A DNA stretch of 49,031 nucleotides, from the NCBI GenBank assembly GCA_045632605.1, contig JAZQXA010000064.1, positions 1-49,031 on the forward strand. The letters run 5' to 3'. This document shows positions 25,141 through 34,130 of the stretch, piece after piece; within the stretch, counting starts at the first letter, position 1, and the number at the start of each line of letters is the position of its first letter. Origin of the DNA: Flemingiibacterium sp045632605. Its GTDB lineage: Bacteria > Bacillota > Clostridia > Oscillospirales > CAG-272. The notes under the pieces are model-generated. The model had not been told where the DNA came from. It searched no databases and saw nothing but the letters and a program-made list of their open reading frames with translations. Made by a program: the position numbers and the translations under genes.

Positions 25141-25350
25141 TTAAAGGTCGTCAGCATCCTGAATCGGACGAAGCTCATCCGCCATCTCCGCCGTCATATA
25201 AATATAAGGACGGCTGACGGGAATTTTTTCGGTTTCGGATGCCTTATAAGTTCCGGTATAGCTGCCCTCAACGTCAGTATTAACCCCGGTGTCGTGCCAT
25301 GCAGCAACACATTCTGCCGCACGGACAGAAGGCTTTTTGTTTTTATCCAC
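25141..25350 (-). CDS. Small hypothetical protein, GTG start
   Basis: 69 residues, beginning at GTG 25350 with AGGAG 11 nt upstream. Contains SVRAAECVAAWHDTGVNTDVEGSYTG and ends acidic. No membrane segment, no recognised domain. Small soluble proteins of this kind are common in Clostridia. It lies one base from the convergent membrane protein's stop. Confidence 0.6.
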   Translation of the reverse strand: MDKNKKPSVRAAECVAAWHDTGVNTDVEGSYTGTYKASETEKIPVSRPYIYMTAEMADELRPIQDADDL

Positions 25351-25792
25351 GGTTAAATTCGCTCCTTTTTAAAAGCGTTATGCGGTATTTTTCAAAACAG
25401 CCGCAATATAAGTTTGACCGTGACGGGGGAAAATATAATTAACAATATATTCATATCCGTGCGCTTATATAATTAACAAAATGCTGTTATAATAATTAAT
25501 GTTATATTTTGGTTCGTTGTTTTGGTGCAGATTTTTGCGAAGGTACGTCTTATTCGCGAATTTGCCGCGCTCCGCAGATGTGTTTCCGGTCGACCGTCCA
25601 TATGCCGGAAGCTAAAAATCCGCAGTTCGCCGCAAATAAAAATACTGCCCTGAGGGTTCTTTTTTTGCGCCCTGATTTTTTTGTCATGGCTATTTTTGTG
25701 CCCTTTTTCTCGAATTGGTATAACTCGGGTATTTTATTGGAATTTATTGTATATTATGGATATAGCAACCATCACGAAAGGATAGTGAATCT
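25351..25792 (+). other. Gene-poor region upstream of RNase J
   Basis: 442 bp without a convincing gene. It holds two exact copies of ATATAATTAACAA (25433-25445 and 25467-25479), an A/T-rich third variant near 25488-25506, and a possible promoter for the RNase J gene: TTGTGC (25696-25701), 17-nt spacer, extended TGG TATAAC (25719-25724). The RNase J leader would be about 60 nt. A plus-strand open frame at 25509-25829 overlaps the RNase J start and has no coding support. Confidence 0.5.
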
Positions 25793-27469
25793 ATGGCAAG
25801 AAGCAAGAACAATGCAAAACTTAAAATAATCCCCCTGGGCGGACTCGGTGAGATCGGAAAAAACATCACCGCCCTCGAATATGAAAACGATATTATAGTT
25901 GTAGACTGCGGACTCGGATTCCCGGACGACGATATGCTCGGCGTTGACCTCGTTATTCCCGATGTTTCGTATCTCGAAAAGAACATCGAAAAGGTCCGCG
26001 GCTTCGTTCTGACACACGGACATGAGGACCATATCGGTGCACTGCCGTATGTACTTAAAACAGTTAACGCACCCGTATACGGTACACGTCTTGCTGTCGG
26101 TATTGTCGCAAACAAGCTTACCGAGCACACATTCAGCGAAAAGCCGCAGCTTAACGCAGTTGAAGCCGGTGATGTTGTAAAGCTCGGCGTATTTTCGGTT
26201 GAGTTTGTCCGTGTTAATCATTCAATCGCAGATGCGTGTGCTCTTTCAATTAAAACTCCGCACGGAATTGTATTTTTCTCCGGCGACTTTAAGCTCGACC
26301 TCACTCCGGTCGAGGGAAAAATTATGGACATTCCGCGCATATCGGAAATCGGCAATCAGGGCGTTACGCTCCTTCTCTGTGAGTCAACAAACGTCGAACG
26401 TCCGGGATATACCCCGTCTGAAAAAAAGGTCGGACGCTCGCTCGACGGAATACTCATGCAGCATCCCGATAAGCGTGTAATAATCGCAACCTTCTCGTCA
26501 AACGTTCATCGCGTACAGCAGATAATTAACGCGAGTGCGGCACATGGACGAAAGGTTGCCGTAACCGGTCGAAGCATGATAAACATTGTAAATACTGCAA
26601 TTGAGCTCGGTTATATGAACGTCCCCGACGGAACACTCATCGACATTAACGAAATCAAGCGTTTCCGCGACAATCAGCTTACGATAATCACAACCGGAAG
26701 CCAAGGTGAACCGATGAGCGCACTGCACAGAATGGCATTCTCCGACCACGACAAGGTTCAGCTCGGTTCAAATGACCTCGTTATCATCAGCGCAAATCCC
26801 ATTCCCGGAAACGAAAAGTTTATCGGCAACATCATAAACGAGCTTTTCAGAAAGAAAGTCAACGTCCTCTACGATGCTCTTGCAGACGTACACGTTTCGG
26901 GACACGCTTGTCAGGAGGAGCTCAAGCTGATGCACGCACTGACAAAGCCGAAATATTTCATGCCCGTACACGGCGAACAGCGTCATCTTATCACTCATAA
27001 GAATCTCGCCGTTGAAATGGGTATGCAGGAAAATCACATCTTCATCCCAGAGATTGGTAAGGTACTTGAAATTGACCGCGACGGTGCACGCTGGAACGGA
27101 ACAGTTCCGAGCGGAAAGATCCTCGTTGACGGATACGGTGTCGGTGACGTCGGAAATATCGTTCTCCGTGACCGCCGCCACCTCTCACAGGACGGTATTA
27201 TTGTCGTTGTTGCTACAGTCGATACAACTGAACGCCTGCTTATTTCAGGCCCCGAAATAATCTCCCGCGGATTTGTGTATGTCCGCGAGGCGGAAGAGCT
27301 TTTAGAGGAAGCACGTACCATTGCACGCGATGCAATTCTCGACTGTCTTGACAACAATGTCACCGACTGGGCAGAACTCAAGGGCTGTGTAAAGGATGTT
27401 CTCTCAAAGTTCCTTTATCAGAAAACCAAACGCAAGCCGATGATTTTGCCCGTTGTAATGAATATATGA
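25793..27469 (+). CDS. rnj: Ribonuclease J
   Basis: Metallo-beta-lactamase-fold 5'-3' exonuclease and endonuclease, central to mRNA decay and rRNA maturation in Firmicutes. 558 residues. N-terminal IIPLGGLGEIGKN, the Zn motif THGHEDHIGALPY, NHSIADACALSI, FFSGDFKLD, then the beta-CASP domain (TNVERPGYTPSE, VTGRSM, TGSQGEP, VHVSGHA, MPVHGEQRH) and the C-terminal dimer domain. AAAGGA lies 10 nt upstream of the ATG. Monocistronic with a strong terminator. Confidence 0.96.
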   Translation: MARSKNNAKLKIIPLGGLGEIGKNITALEYENDIIVVDCGLGFPDDDMLGVDLVIPDVSYLEKNIEKVRGFVLTHGHEDHIGALPYVLKTVNAPVYGTRLAVGIVANKLTEHTFSEKPQLNAVEAGDVVKLGVFSVEFVRVNHSIADACALSIKTPHGIVFFSGDFKLDLTPVEGKIMDIPRISEIGNQGVTLLLCESTNVERPGYTPSEKKVGRSLDGILMQHPDKRVIIATFSSNVHRVQQIINASAAHGRKVAVTGRSMINIVNTAIELGYMNVPDGTLIDINEIKRFRDNQLTIITTGSQGEPMSALHRMAFSDHDKVQLGSNDLVIISANPIPGNEKFIGNIINELFRKKVNVLYDALADVHVSGHACQEELKLMHALTKPKYFMPVHGEQRHLITHKNLAVEMGMQENHIFIPEIGKVLEIDRDGARWNGTVPSGKILVDGYGVGDVGNIVLRDRRHLSQDGIIVVVATVDTTERLLISGPEIISRGFVYVREAEELLEEARTIARDAILDCLDNNVTDWAELKGCVKDVLSKFLYQKTKRKPMILPVVMNI

Positions 27470-27474
27470 TAACG

Positions 27475-27509
27475 AAGGACAGAGAACGAATAAATTCTCT
27501 GTCCTTTTT
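27475..27509 (+). terminator. Terminator of RNase J gene
   Basis: Perfect 12-bp stem AAGGACAGAGAA/TTCTCTGTCCTT with an 8-nt loop and T-run. Confidence 0.92.
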
Positions 27510-27582
27510 ATTAGATATAATCACAAATATTTATAATTTTCTTTTTACGCCGTTTTGCTGCTTGAAGTGAATAAGGTATATT

Positions 27583-27608
27583 ATACATTGAAATAAAAAA
27601 ATCGTCAA
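27583..27608 (-). promoter_or_regulatory. Leftward promoter with no obvious gene behind it
   Basis: Minus strand -35 TTGACG (27608-27603), 17-nt spacer, then a TATAAT -10 just to the left of it (about 27580-27585). It points into the RNase J terminator region, where no start codon with an RBS follows. Its -35 touches the palindrome at 27608-27629. A short non-coding or antisense RNA is possible. Confidence 0.5.
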
Positions 27609-27629
27609 TATCGTGGAACTCCACGATAT
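27608..27629. promoter_or_regulatory. Palindromic operator, copy 1
   Basis: Perfect inverted repeat with 10-bp arms (ATATCGTGGA / TCCACGATAT) around AC. It shares the core GTGGAACTCCAC with copy 2, 45 bp away. It borders the leftward -35 and the likely -35 region of the small repressor gene. Confidence 0.75.
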
Positions 27630-27647
27630 AGTAATTTCATATTTACC

Positions 27648-27653
27648 TATAAT
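27648..27653 (+). promoter_or_regulatory. -10 element of the small XRE gene
   Basis: TATAAT between the two palindromes. No good -35 is found 17 nt upstream (GATATA within copy 1), so transcription probably depends on the proteins bound there. Confidence 0.5.
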
Positions 27654-27655
27654 AA

Positions 27656-27671
27656 TTGTGGAACTCCACAA
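27656..27671. promoter_or_regulatory. Palindromic operator, copy 2
   Basis: Inverted repeat TTGTGGA / TCCACAA around AC with 7-bp arms, at the expected transcription start of the XRE gene. Same core as copy 1. Confidence 0.7.
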
Positions 27672-27693
27672 AATCATAGGTAGGATATAGTTT

Positions 27694-27930
27694 ATGAAAT
27701 TAAATGATGCCATCATTAAACGGATAGAAGAAATATGCAGCAAGCGCGAAAGCAACGTATGTGATATCGCTTTAAACGGTGGAATGTCCCCGTCGGCAAT
27801 ATATGACCTTATAAAAGGCAGAACAAAATGATCTAAGGTTGTCACAGTAAAGCGTTTCTGCGAGGGAGCCGGCATAACCTTATCCGAGTTTTTTGACAGA
27901 GAATATTTTAACGATCCCGAAGAGAATTGA
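27694..27930 (+). pseudogene. Small XRE repressor gene interrupted by in-frame TGA
   Basis: Reading from ATG 27694 gives a complete XRE-type helix-turn-helix protein of 78 residues except for one TGA at codon 46. The part before it reads MKLNDAIIKRIEEICSKRES...SPSAIYDLIKGRTK; after it SKVVTVKRFCEGAGITLSEFF continues in the same frame to the stop at 27930. The two halves match the usual Clostridia pattern ...LKGRSKNPTISTIKKICDGLGITLSEFF across the interruption, so nothing but that codon is wrong. A point mutation (pseudogene), readthrough, or a sequencing error would all explain it. The 45-residue first part alone would lack the last helices of the DNA-binding fold. Confidence 0.75.
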
Positions 27931-27941
27931 TAACATACAAA

Positions 27942-27968
27942 CCGCCGCAGTCATAGTGACCGCGGCGG
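27942..27968 (-). terminator. Terminator of the DUF4838 operon
   Basis: Very stable hairpin CCGCCGC-x-GTCA / TGAC-x-GCGGCGG with a 3-nt loop; the minus-strand tail is only TTTG, while the plus-strand side is AATTTTG, so it may serve both directions. Confidence 0.75.
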
Positions 27969-27977
27969 AATTTTGAT

Positions 27978-29951
27978 TTAATGATTGTTTTCAACATCCG
28001 CAGGAGCGGCAAGACTTGCAAGGCTGCGCCATGCGTCAAAAATCTCGTGAAACTCCGGCTCTGCAAGACAGTATGCCGACGCAAGCTTCGACTCAATGTC
28101 AGCACGCTCGGCGGTGGTTTCGCCCTTGAATTTTCTTATCTGCATCTGGCAGATAAGCTTTGCAATTTCAGTATTTGCAACAAGTGCATTCCAGAAATAA
28201 GTCTGCGCTTCATTTCCGGACTTACCGTCAGCAATGATCTTTTCGATAATTGGCTTATATTCGTCGATGTGAACGATTGCAGCCTCATAATTCTTGACCA
28301 TCGCCTCGTCAACAACACTGTCCTTTTCATCCCAGTGAGGCCAATATTTTGTAAGATCAGAAAGCTTTTCAAGGTATGCTTTCGCTGTTTTCCATTCGCT
28401 TCCGTAGCAGTTGGTGAGGTACTTAACAACCTCTGTTTCATAGTCAGCCTTGTTGTTCCAAAGACCGGTTGCCATAAGCGACTGAGCAAGACCGTTCGGG
28501 AAGCAGGCACGCATTACCTGACAGCTTACCATGCCGTGAATACCAACGCGCTCAAGGTCACACATATCCTTGAATGTCATTTCAGCAATGGACATTCCGC
28601 CGGGATCACAGTCGAGTGTGGTGCTCCAGAGATGATAGTCGAATACGCAGGTATCGCCGTTATAGCCCTCAAGCCAATCCTGCATAAGTCTGACGATAGG
28701 CTTGATAGTTCTCGGCATGAGAACCTTGTTAAGCTCAAACATCGGAACGGGATCGAGCTTCTTTACGTCGGGCACGTTCCAATAGCCCTCATTCGGCTCA
28801 AAGCGGCGGTTGATCGGCGCAAACTGAAGTACAAATCTGCCGGGGTTTTTGATACGCTCGGTCTGAGGTGCCCAAGCGGTTTCGTTATATGAAATGAAGA
28901 TAATCTTGCCGTCATATCCACGTTCGGTCATAATCTCGTCAATTCGATTAAGAACCTTTATGTAAAGGTCAGCCGGAGTGCTCTTGCGGCATTCGTCGCA
29001 TTCGCAGTGGTTGTTTCTCATGTCAGCAAGCCACACTGCAACGTGCGAAAGCTCCGGATGCGCCGCACTGTATTCAGCAACCGCATTAGCAAGGATTTCA
29101 ATAACCTTCTGGTTTGAGAAGCAGAGATTGGTGTTAGCCGGCGAATTGAAATACCAGTCACGAACACCGTCACGCATAGCAAGAAATTCACGAACCTCCA
29201 GGGGAGTTGATGCGCTGTCGATTGTATCCCATCCTCCGCTCGGTACGCCGAAAGGCTCGCAAGTCCAACCGTGACCTACCATATGATACATAAGTCCGCG
29301 GTCAGCGATATCCTCTGACATCTTCGCAAGAACGCGGTCAGAATCTTCAATCGTAAACTCTTCACCCTCCATATATGGATTGCGCTCATGTGCATACCAG
29401 CGGCGAATAAAGCCCATAGGAGTGTGGAACTGACTGAAGAAACCGTTCATGCCTGCCTTGGGAATCCAGTCAATCATATTGAAAACGTGTTCTTCGGAGC
29501 AAGCACCCTCGATGCAGATAACTCTGTGGCGCGAGGTCGGAGCCTCACATACTTTGACTTCACATTTTTCGAGCTGACGCTTCGGAACAGTTTCACCGCA
29601 AGTTCCGGGGCAAAGCCAAACAACGCCAAGCTCCTTTAAGAAGCGGTAAGCTGCAATAAGCACCGAACGCTCGTTTACACCGGTAATGATACCGGCAAAG
29701 TCGGTTACGTCAACGAGAATCGCATCATCGTATCTGCTGTCCTTTACTTTTAGAAGTTTGTCTGCGAATTTATCGGACATACCAAGCCAGATAAAGTTTG
29801 TTCTGCTCGCATCATATTCGTCGTAAAGGCGAATGTCAACGATTGTCTTGCTGTCAAGCATCTTCAGATACTTGCGAAGCTCTTCAGCCGCAAATTTTAC
29901 GGTGCGGTTACTTCCGATTCGTGCGATGGTGATGGAATTAATCTTATTCAT
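27978..29951 (-). CDS. DUF4838 / GH67-N-like protein, tandem copy A
   Basis: 657 residues, no signal peptide or membrane helix, so cytoplasmic. An N-terminal alpha/beta domain like that of GH67 alpha-glucuronidases (about 1-115: RTVKFAAEELRKYLKML, ERSVLIAAYRFLKELGV), then the DUF4838 barrel (about 140-450) and a helical C-terminus. Conserved in all four copies: GHGWT (227-231), WLAD (307-310), NNxCECxxC (C316, C318, C321), an Asn-Glu pair (NE, 356-357), FAPI and FDYHLW. D310 and E357 are candidate catalytic acids; C316/318/321 may bind metal. Activity of the family is not established; a glycosidase on uronate-containing or related oligosaccharides is the best guess. AGGAG lies 8 nt upstream. 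Confidence 0.85.
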   Translation of the reverse strand: MNKINSITIARIGSNRTVKFAAEELRKYLKMLDSKTIVDIRLYDEYDASRTNFIWLGMSDKFADKLLKVKDSRYDDAILVDVTDFAGIITGVNERSVLIAAYRFLKELGVVWLCPGTCGETVPKRQLEKCEVKVCEAPTSRHRVICIEGACSEEHVFNMIDWIPKAGMNGFFSQFHTPMGFIRRWYAHERNPYMEGEEFTIEDSDRVLAKMSEDIADRGLMYHMVGHGWTCEPFGVPSGGWDTIDSASTPLEVREFLAMRDGVRDWYFNSPANTNLCFSNQKVIEILANAVAEYSAAHPELSHVAVWLADMRNNHCECDECRKSTPADLYIKVLNRIDEIMTERGYDGKIIFISYNETAWAPQTERIKNPGRFVLQFAPINRRFEPNEGYWNVPDVKKLDPVPMFELNKVLMPRTIKPIVRLMQDWLEGYNGDTCVFDYHLWSTTLDCDPGGMSIAEMTFKDMCDLERVGIHGMVSCQVMRACFPNGLAQSLMATGLWNNKADYETEVVKYLTNCYGSEWKTAKAYLEKLSDLTKYWPHWDEKDSVVDEAMVKNYEAAIVHIDEYKPIIEKIIADGKSGNEAQTYFWNALVANTEIAKLICQMQIRKFKGETTAERADIESKLASAYCLAEPEFHEIFDAWRSLASLAAPADVENNH

Positions 29952-29975
29952 TGTATCTTCTCCTAAAAATAATTA

Positions 29976-31946
29976 TCAGTGATTATTTTCGACGTCTGCA
30001 GGTGACGCAAGACCTACAAGCTGACGCCATGCATCAAGCGTTTCATGGAACTCCGGTTCTGTAAGACAGAATACCGTTGCAAGCTTTGACTCAATGTCAG
30101 CACGCTCCGCTGCGGTTTCGCCTTTGAACTTCCGAATCTGCATTTCACAGATAAGCCTTGCCATTTCGGTATGCGCTTCAAGTGCACACCAGAAATACGC
30201 CTCTGCACTGTTTTTGAAATTACCTTCTGCAACAAGCTTTTCGATTATCGGCTTATATTCATCGATGTGAACAATTGCTTCTTCGAAATTATTGACCTTT
30301 TCCTCGTCAATAACACTGTCCTTTTCGTCCCAGTGCGGCCAGTATGTTGCGATTTTCGAGAGCTTTTCGAGATATGCTCTTGCCGTCTTCCATTCGCTTC
30401 CGTAGCAGGCGGTGAGATACTTTACAACCTCGGTTTCATAGTCCGCCTTGTTGTTCCAGAGTCCTACAGCCATAAGCTCTTGTGCCAAGCCGTTCGGGAA
30501 TGCGGCACGCATTACCTGACAGCTTACCATACCGTTGATTCCGATACGCTTAAGGTCACACATATCCTTAAGTGTCATTTCGGCGATAGCCATTCCACCG
30601 GGATCATCGGCAAGTGTTGTGGAGTGAAGGTGATAGTCATATACGCAGGTATCGCCATCATATCCGTTGAGCCAGTCGCGCATAAGTCTGACAATAGGCT
30701 TGATGGTTCTCGGCATGAGAACCTTGTTGTGTTCGGGTCTTGCCACCGGTTCAAGTGAATCAAGATCGGGAACATTCCAATATCCCTCATTTTCCTCAAA
30801 TCGGCGGTTAATCGGCGCAAACTGAAGTAAAAATCTCGACGGATTCTTGAGCTTTGCGTTCACCGGTGTCCAACAGGTTTCGTTATATGAAATATAAACT
30901 ATCTTTCCGTCATAACCTCGCTCGGTCATAACCTCGTCGATACGGTTGAGAACATTTATGTAAAGGTCGGTAGGATTCGACTTTAAACATTTCTCGCATT
31001 CGCAGTGATTGTTCCTCATGTCAGCAAGCCATACAACAGTGTACTCAAGCTCGGGATGAGCCGCACTGTATTCGGCTACTGCATTAGCGATAGTTTCAAT
31101 AACCTTGGGATTAGAATAACAAAGATTCGTATCTGCCGGACATCCGTTCCAGTCACGCTTACCGTTTATCATAGCAAGCATTTCGAGAATTTCCGGCGGA
31201 GTTGAGTCAAGTAGTCCTTTACTCCATCCGTCAGCAGGTATACCAAAAGCTTCGCTCGTCCAACCGTGTCCGACCATATGGAACATAAGTCCTCTGTCTG
31301 CAATGTCCTCTGACATTTTTGCAAGCACTCGTTCGCCATCTGCTCTTGTGAATTTTTCGCCCTCAAGATATGGATTGCGTTCATGCTCATACCAGCGGCG
31401 AACAAATCCCATCGGGGTGAAGAACTGACTAAAAAAGCCGTTCATGCCTGCCTTTGGAATCCAGTCAATCATGCTGTGGATATGCTCTTCGGAGCAAGCC
31501 CCCTCACTGCAAATAACTCTGTGACGCGAACTCGCAGCCTCGCATATTTTAACCTCGCACTTTTCAAGCGTACGCTTCGGAACAATCTCTCCGCAATTTC
31601 CGGGGCAAAGCCAGACAACGCCGAGTTCCTTTAAGAAACGGTAAGCCGCGATAAGTACCGAACGCTCATTTGTACCGGTAATAACACCGCCGAAATCGGT
31701 AACGTCGATATATATTCCGTCGTCGAGCTTGCTGTCATTTACTTTGGGAAGTTTGTCGGCAAATTTATCCGACATACCAAGCCAAATAAAGTTAGTTCTG
31801 CTCGAATCATAGTCATCGTAAAGTCGAATGTCAACGATAGTTTTGCCGTCAAGCATCTTCAGATACTTGCGAAGCTCCTCTGCCGCAAATTTTGCTGTAC
31901 GGCTATTTCCGATTCTTGCAATGGTAATGGAATTAATTTTGTTCAT
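29976..31946 (-). CDS. DUF4838 / GH67-N-like protein, tandem copy B
   Basis: 656 residues, closest to copy A (54 of the first 60 residues are the same by hand count). All shared motifs are kept: GHGWTSEAFG, WLADMRNNHCECEKC, SYNET, FAPINRRF, YDYHLHSTTL. The last motif has His-Ser where copy A has Trp-Ser, one of the few changes near a likely active-site strand. The start at 31946 has GGAG 8 nt upstream; a longer in-frame start at 31967 is not supported. It lies 24 bp before copy A and 24 bp after copy C, on one transcript. Likely a recent duplicate with altered specificity. Confidence 0.85.
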   Translation of the reverse strand: MNKINSITIARIGNSRTAKFAAEELRKYLKMLDGKTIVDIRLYDDYDSSRTNFIWLGMSDKFADKLPKVNDSKLDDGIYIDVTDFGGVITGTNERSVLIAAYRFLKELGVVWLCPGNCGEIVPKRTLEKCEVKICEAASSRHRVICSEGACSEEHIHSMIDWIPKAGMNGFFSQFFTPMGFVRRWYEHERNPYLEGEKFTRADGERVLAKMSEDIADRGLMFHMVGHGWTSEAFGIPADGWSKGLLDSTPPEILEMLAMINGKRDWNGCPADTNLCYSNPKVIETIANAVAEYSAAHPELEYTVVWLADMRNNHCECEKCLKSNPTDLYINVLNRIDEVMTERGYDGKIVYISYNETCWTPVNAKLKNPSRFLLQFAPINRRFEENEGYWNVPDLDSLEPVARPEHNKVLMPRTIKPIVRLMRDWLNGYDGDTCVYDYHLHSTTLADDPGGMAIAEMTLKDMCDLKRIGINGMVSCQVMRAAFPNGLAQELMAVGLWNNKADYETEVVKYLTACYGSEWKTARAYLEKLSKIATYWPHWDEKDSVIDEEKVNNFEEAIVHIDEYKPIIEKLVAEGNFKNSAEAYFWCALEAHTEMARLICEMQIRKFKGETAAERADIESKLATVFCLTEPEFHETLDAWRQLVGLASPADVENNH

Positions 31947-31970
31947 TATATCTTCTCCAAAGTTCATTTA

Positions 31971-33944
31971 TCAGTGAGCGTTTTCAACTTCACCGGGTAC
32001 GGCAAGTCCGAGCATCTGACGCCATGCGTCAAACACCTCATGAAGCTCCGGTTCTGTCTTGCAGAGATATTCCGAAAGCGCTCGTTCTGCATCAGCACGC
32101 TCCAATTTAGATTTACCGGAGAACTTTTTAATCTGCATTTCGCAGATAAGGCGTGCTATTTCAAGGTGTATAATAAGTGCGTTCCAGTAGAACTGCTGAA
32201 CCTCAAATTCAAATCCACCGTCTGCGGCAATCTTTTCGATTATCGGCTTGTAGTTTGCAATATGAACGAGTGCTTCTTTAAAGTCAGCAACTCGCTTTTC
32301 GTCAACAACAACATCCTTTTCGTCCCAGTGCGGCCAGTATGTCGCAATTTCGGAGAGCTTGCCAAGATAAGCTTTAGCTGTCTTCCACTGACTTCCGTAG
32401 CAATCGGTAAGATGCTTTTCAACAAGTGTTTCGTAATCTGCCTTATGATTCCAAAGAGCGTCAGCCATAAGCTGCATGGGCAGTGCATTCGGGAAATATG
32501 CTCTCTCCACCTGGCAGCTTACCATACCGTTGATGCCGATACGTTTGAGAGCACACATATCACGGAATACGGTTTCGGCAATGGACATTCCGCCGGGATC
32601 GCAGTCGATGGTTGTCGTCCAAAGATGATAGTCGTAAACACAACTGTCACCTTTAAAATAATCTAGCCATTCACGCATCATTCTTACGATGGGTTTTGCT
32701 GTTCTTGGCATAATAAGCTTGTTAAGCTCAAATATCGGAACAGGTTCAAGCGCATCGAGGTCTTCAATGTCAGCATAAGCTTCACCCTCGTCAAAGCGGC
32801 GCGTAATCGGCGCAAACTGCAGTAGAAAGCGGTCGGGATTATTAAATTTAACCGTTTTCGGCACCCATGACGTTTCGTTTGCAGAGAAATATACGAGCTT
32901 TCTGTCAATGCCGTGCTCGGTAAGAACCTCGTCGATACGGTTGAGTGCGGCAACGTATAGGTCAGCCGGCGTGCTGTTTTTGCACTTCTCGCATTCGCAG
33001 TAGTTGTTTCGAAGGTCGGCAAGCCAAATTATCGGATATGTAGCCTCCGGGTGCTCATTGCAGTATTTTACAATGGAATCCGCGATAATGTCAACTGCTT
33101 TTTTATTTGAAAGGCAGATATTCGTATTAGCCGGAACGCCGTTGTTCCAGCCGCGTTTACCGTCGCGCATAGCGAGCATTTCACGAACATCGTCGGGCGT
33201 ATCCTCTTCAGAAACTTCAGCCCAGCTTGCGCCCTCAATACCGAACGGTTCACAAGTCCAACCGTGTCCGACGGTATAATAAATCAGCGAGCGGTCAGTC
33301 ATATCCTCATTTGTTTTTGCGAGAATACGGTCAGCGTCCTCACGTGTAAATTCCTCGCCTTTCAAATAGGGATTACGTTCATGAGTATACCAATGAGCAT
33401 AGAAGCCCACCGGTGAATGAAACTGTGTAAAGAAACCGTTCATGCCGACCTTCGGCATCCAGTCAATAGTTTCGTAAATATGCTCCTGGCTTACAGCTCC
33501 CTCAAGGCATATTGCTCTATGACGGTAGCTTGCCGCCTCACAGACATTAACGGAACACTTGTCAAGCGATTTTTTTCTGATAATCTCGCCGTTAACACCG
33601 GGACGCACCCAGTCGATACCAAGCTCATGCAAAAAACGGTAAGCGGCAATAAGCACCGAACGCTCATTTGTACCGGTAATAACGCCGCCGAAATCGGTAA
33701 CGTCAACATAAATTGCATCGTCTAAAGTCTTGTCAGAAACGCTGGGAAGCATAGAGGCAAATTCATCCGAAAGTCCGATCCACAAAAAATTTTTGCGATT
33801 CCCGTCATACTCGTCGTAAATACGGATGTCAACAATCGCTTTCGAATCAAGCTTCTTAAGATATTTACGAAGCTCCTCTGCCGCATATTTTACCGTGCGG
33901 CAGTTTCCGATCCGTGCAATTGTCACGGAACTGATTCTGTTCAT
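31971..33944 (-). CDS. DUF4838 / GH67-N-like protein, tandem copy C
   Basis: 657 residues, 45 of the first 60 the same as copy A. Motifs: GHGWTCEPFG, WLADLRNNYCECEKC, SANETSW (Ala where A and B have Tyr before NE), FAPITRRF, YDYHLWTTTIDCDPGG. GGAGG lies 7 nt before the ATG. It is the first gene of the C-B-A transcript, read from a consensus promoter at 34022-34050. No export signal. Confidence 0.85.
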   Translation of the reverse strand: MNRISSVTIARIGNCRTVKYAAEELRKYLKKLDSKAIVDIRIYDEYDGNRKNFLWIGLSDEFASMLPSVSDKTLDDAIYVDVTDFGGVITGTNERSVLIAAYRFLHELGIDWVRPGVNGEIIRKKSLDKCSVNVCEAASYRHRAICLEGAVSQEHIYETIDWMPKVGMNGFFTQFHSPVGFYAHWYTHERNPYLKGEEFTREDADRILAKTNEDMTDRSLIYYTVGHGWTCEPFGIEGASWAEVSEEDTPDDVREMLAMRDGKRGWNNGVPANTNICLSNKKAVDIIADSIVKYCNEHPEATYPIIWLADLRNNYCECEKCKNSTPADLYVAALNRIDEVLTEHGIDRKLVYFSANETSWVPKTVKFNNPDRFLLQFAPITRRFDEGEAYADIEDLDALEPVPIFELNKLIMPRTAKPIVRMMREWLDYFKGDSCVYDYHLWTTTIDCDPGGMSIAETVFRDMCALKRIGINGMVSCQVERAYFPNALPMQLMADALWNHKADYETLVEKHLTDCYGSQWKTAKAYLGKLSEIATYWPHWDEKDVVVDEKRVADFKEALVHIANYKPIIEKIAADGGFEFEVQQFYWNALIIHLEIARLICEMQIKKFSGKSKLERADAERALSEYLCKTEPELHEVFDAWRQMLGLAVPGEVENAH

Positions 33945-34021
33945 AAAAGAACCTCCAAAAAAATTTTCGAAATAAAATTCAAATTATACTTTACTCTTCC
34001 CTACAATGTTTCTTTTCGTAT

Positions 34022-34050
34022 ATTATATACTCTATACTTTACTTTGTCAA
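34022..34050 (-). promoter_or_regulatory. Consensus promoter of DUF4838 copies C-B-A
   Basis: Minus strand -35 TTGACA (34050-34045), 17-nt spacer, -10 TATAAT (34027-34022): a perfect match to the sigma-A consensus. Confidence 0.88.
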
Positions 34051-34071
34051 TACTTACTTCAAATAATAGCA

Positions 34072-34124
34072 AAAAAACGGACTCAAACCGCGATAAGTAC
34101 ACTTATCGGACATCGTTTGAGTCC
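34072..34124 (-). terminator. Terminator after DUF4838 copy D
   Basis: Outer stem GGACTCAAAC/GTTTGAGTCC enclosing a second hairpin CGATAAGT/ACTTATCG, followed on the minus strand by GTTTTTTT. It separates copy D from the C-B-A promoter. Confidence 0.88.
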
Positions 34125-34130
34125 ATATTT

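Noticed and set aside
25509..25829. Plus-strand frame of 106 codons before RNase J
   Set aside because: Overlaps the RNase J start by 37 bp, no RBS, contains the promoter and gives an unlikely composition.
27531..27875. Minus-strand frame of 114 codons over the broken repressor
   Set aside because: Covers both palindromes and the promoter, no RBS; the plus-strand HTH reading is far better supported.
27694..27930. TGA in the XRE gene as a selenocysteine codon
   Set aside because: No SECIS-like stem-loop is apparent just after the TGA, and this DNA-binding family has no redox role.
27981..28892. Long antisense open frame (303 codons) within DUF4838 copy A, with similar ones in copies B and C
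   Set aside because: They lie on the opposite strand of clear genes, lack a Shine-Dalgarno sequence, and arise from the codon bias of the real frame.
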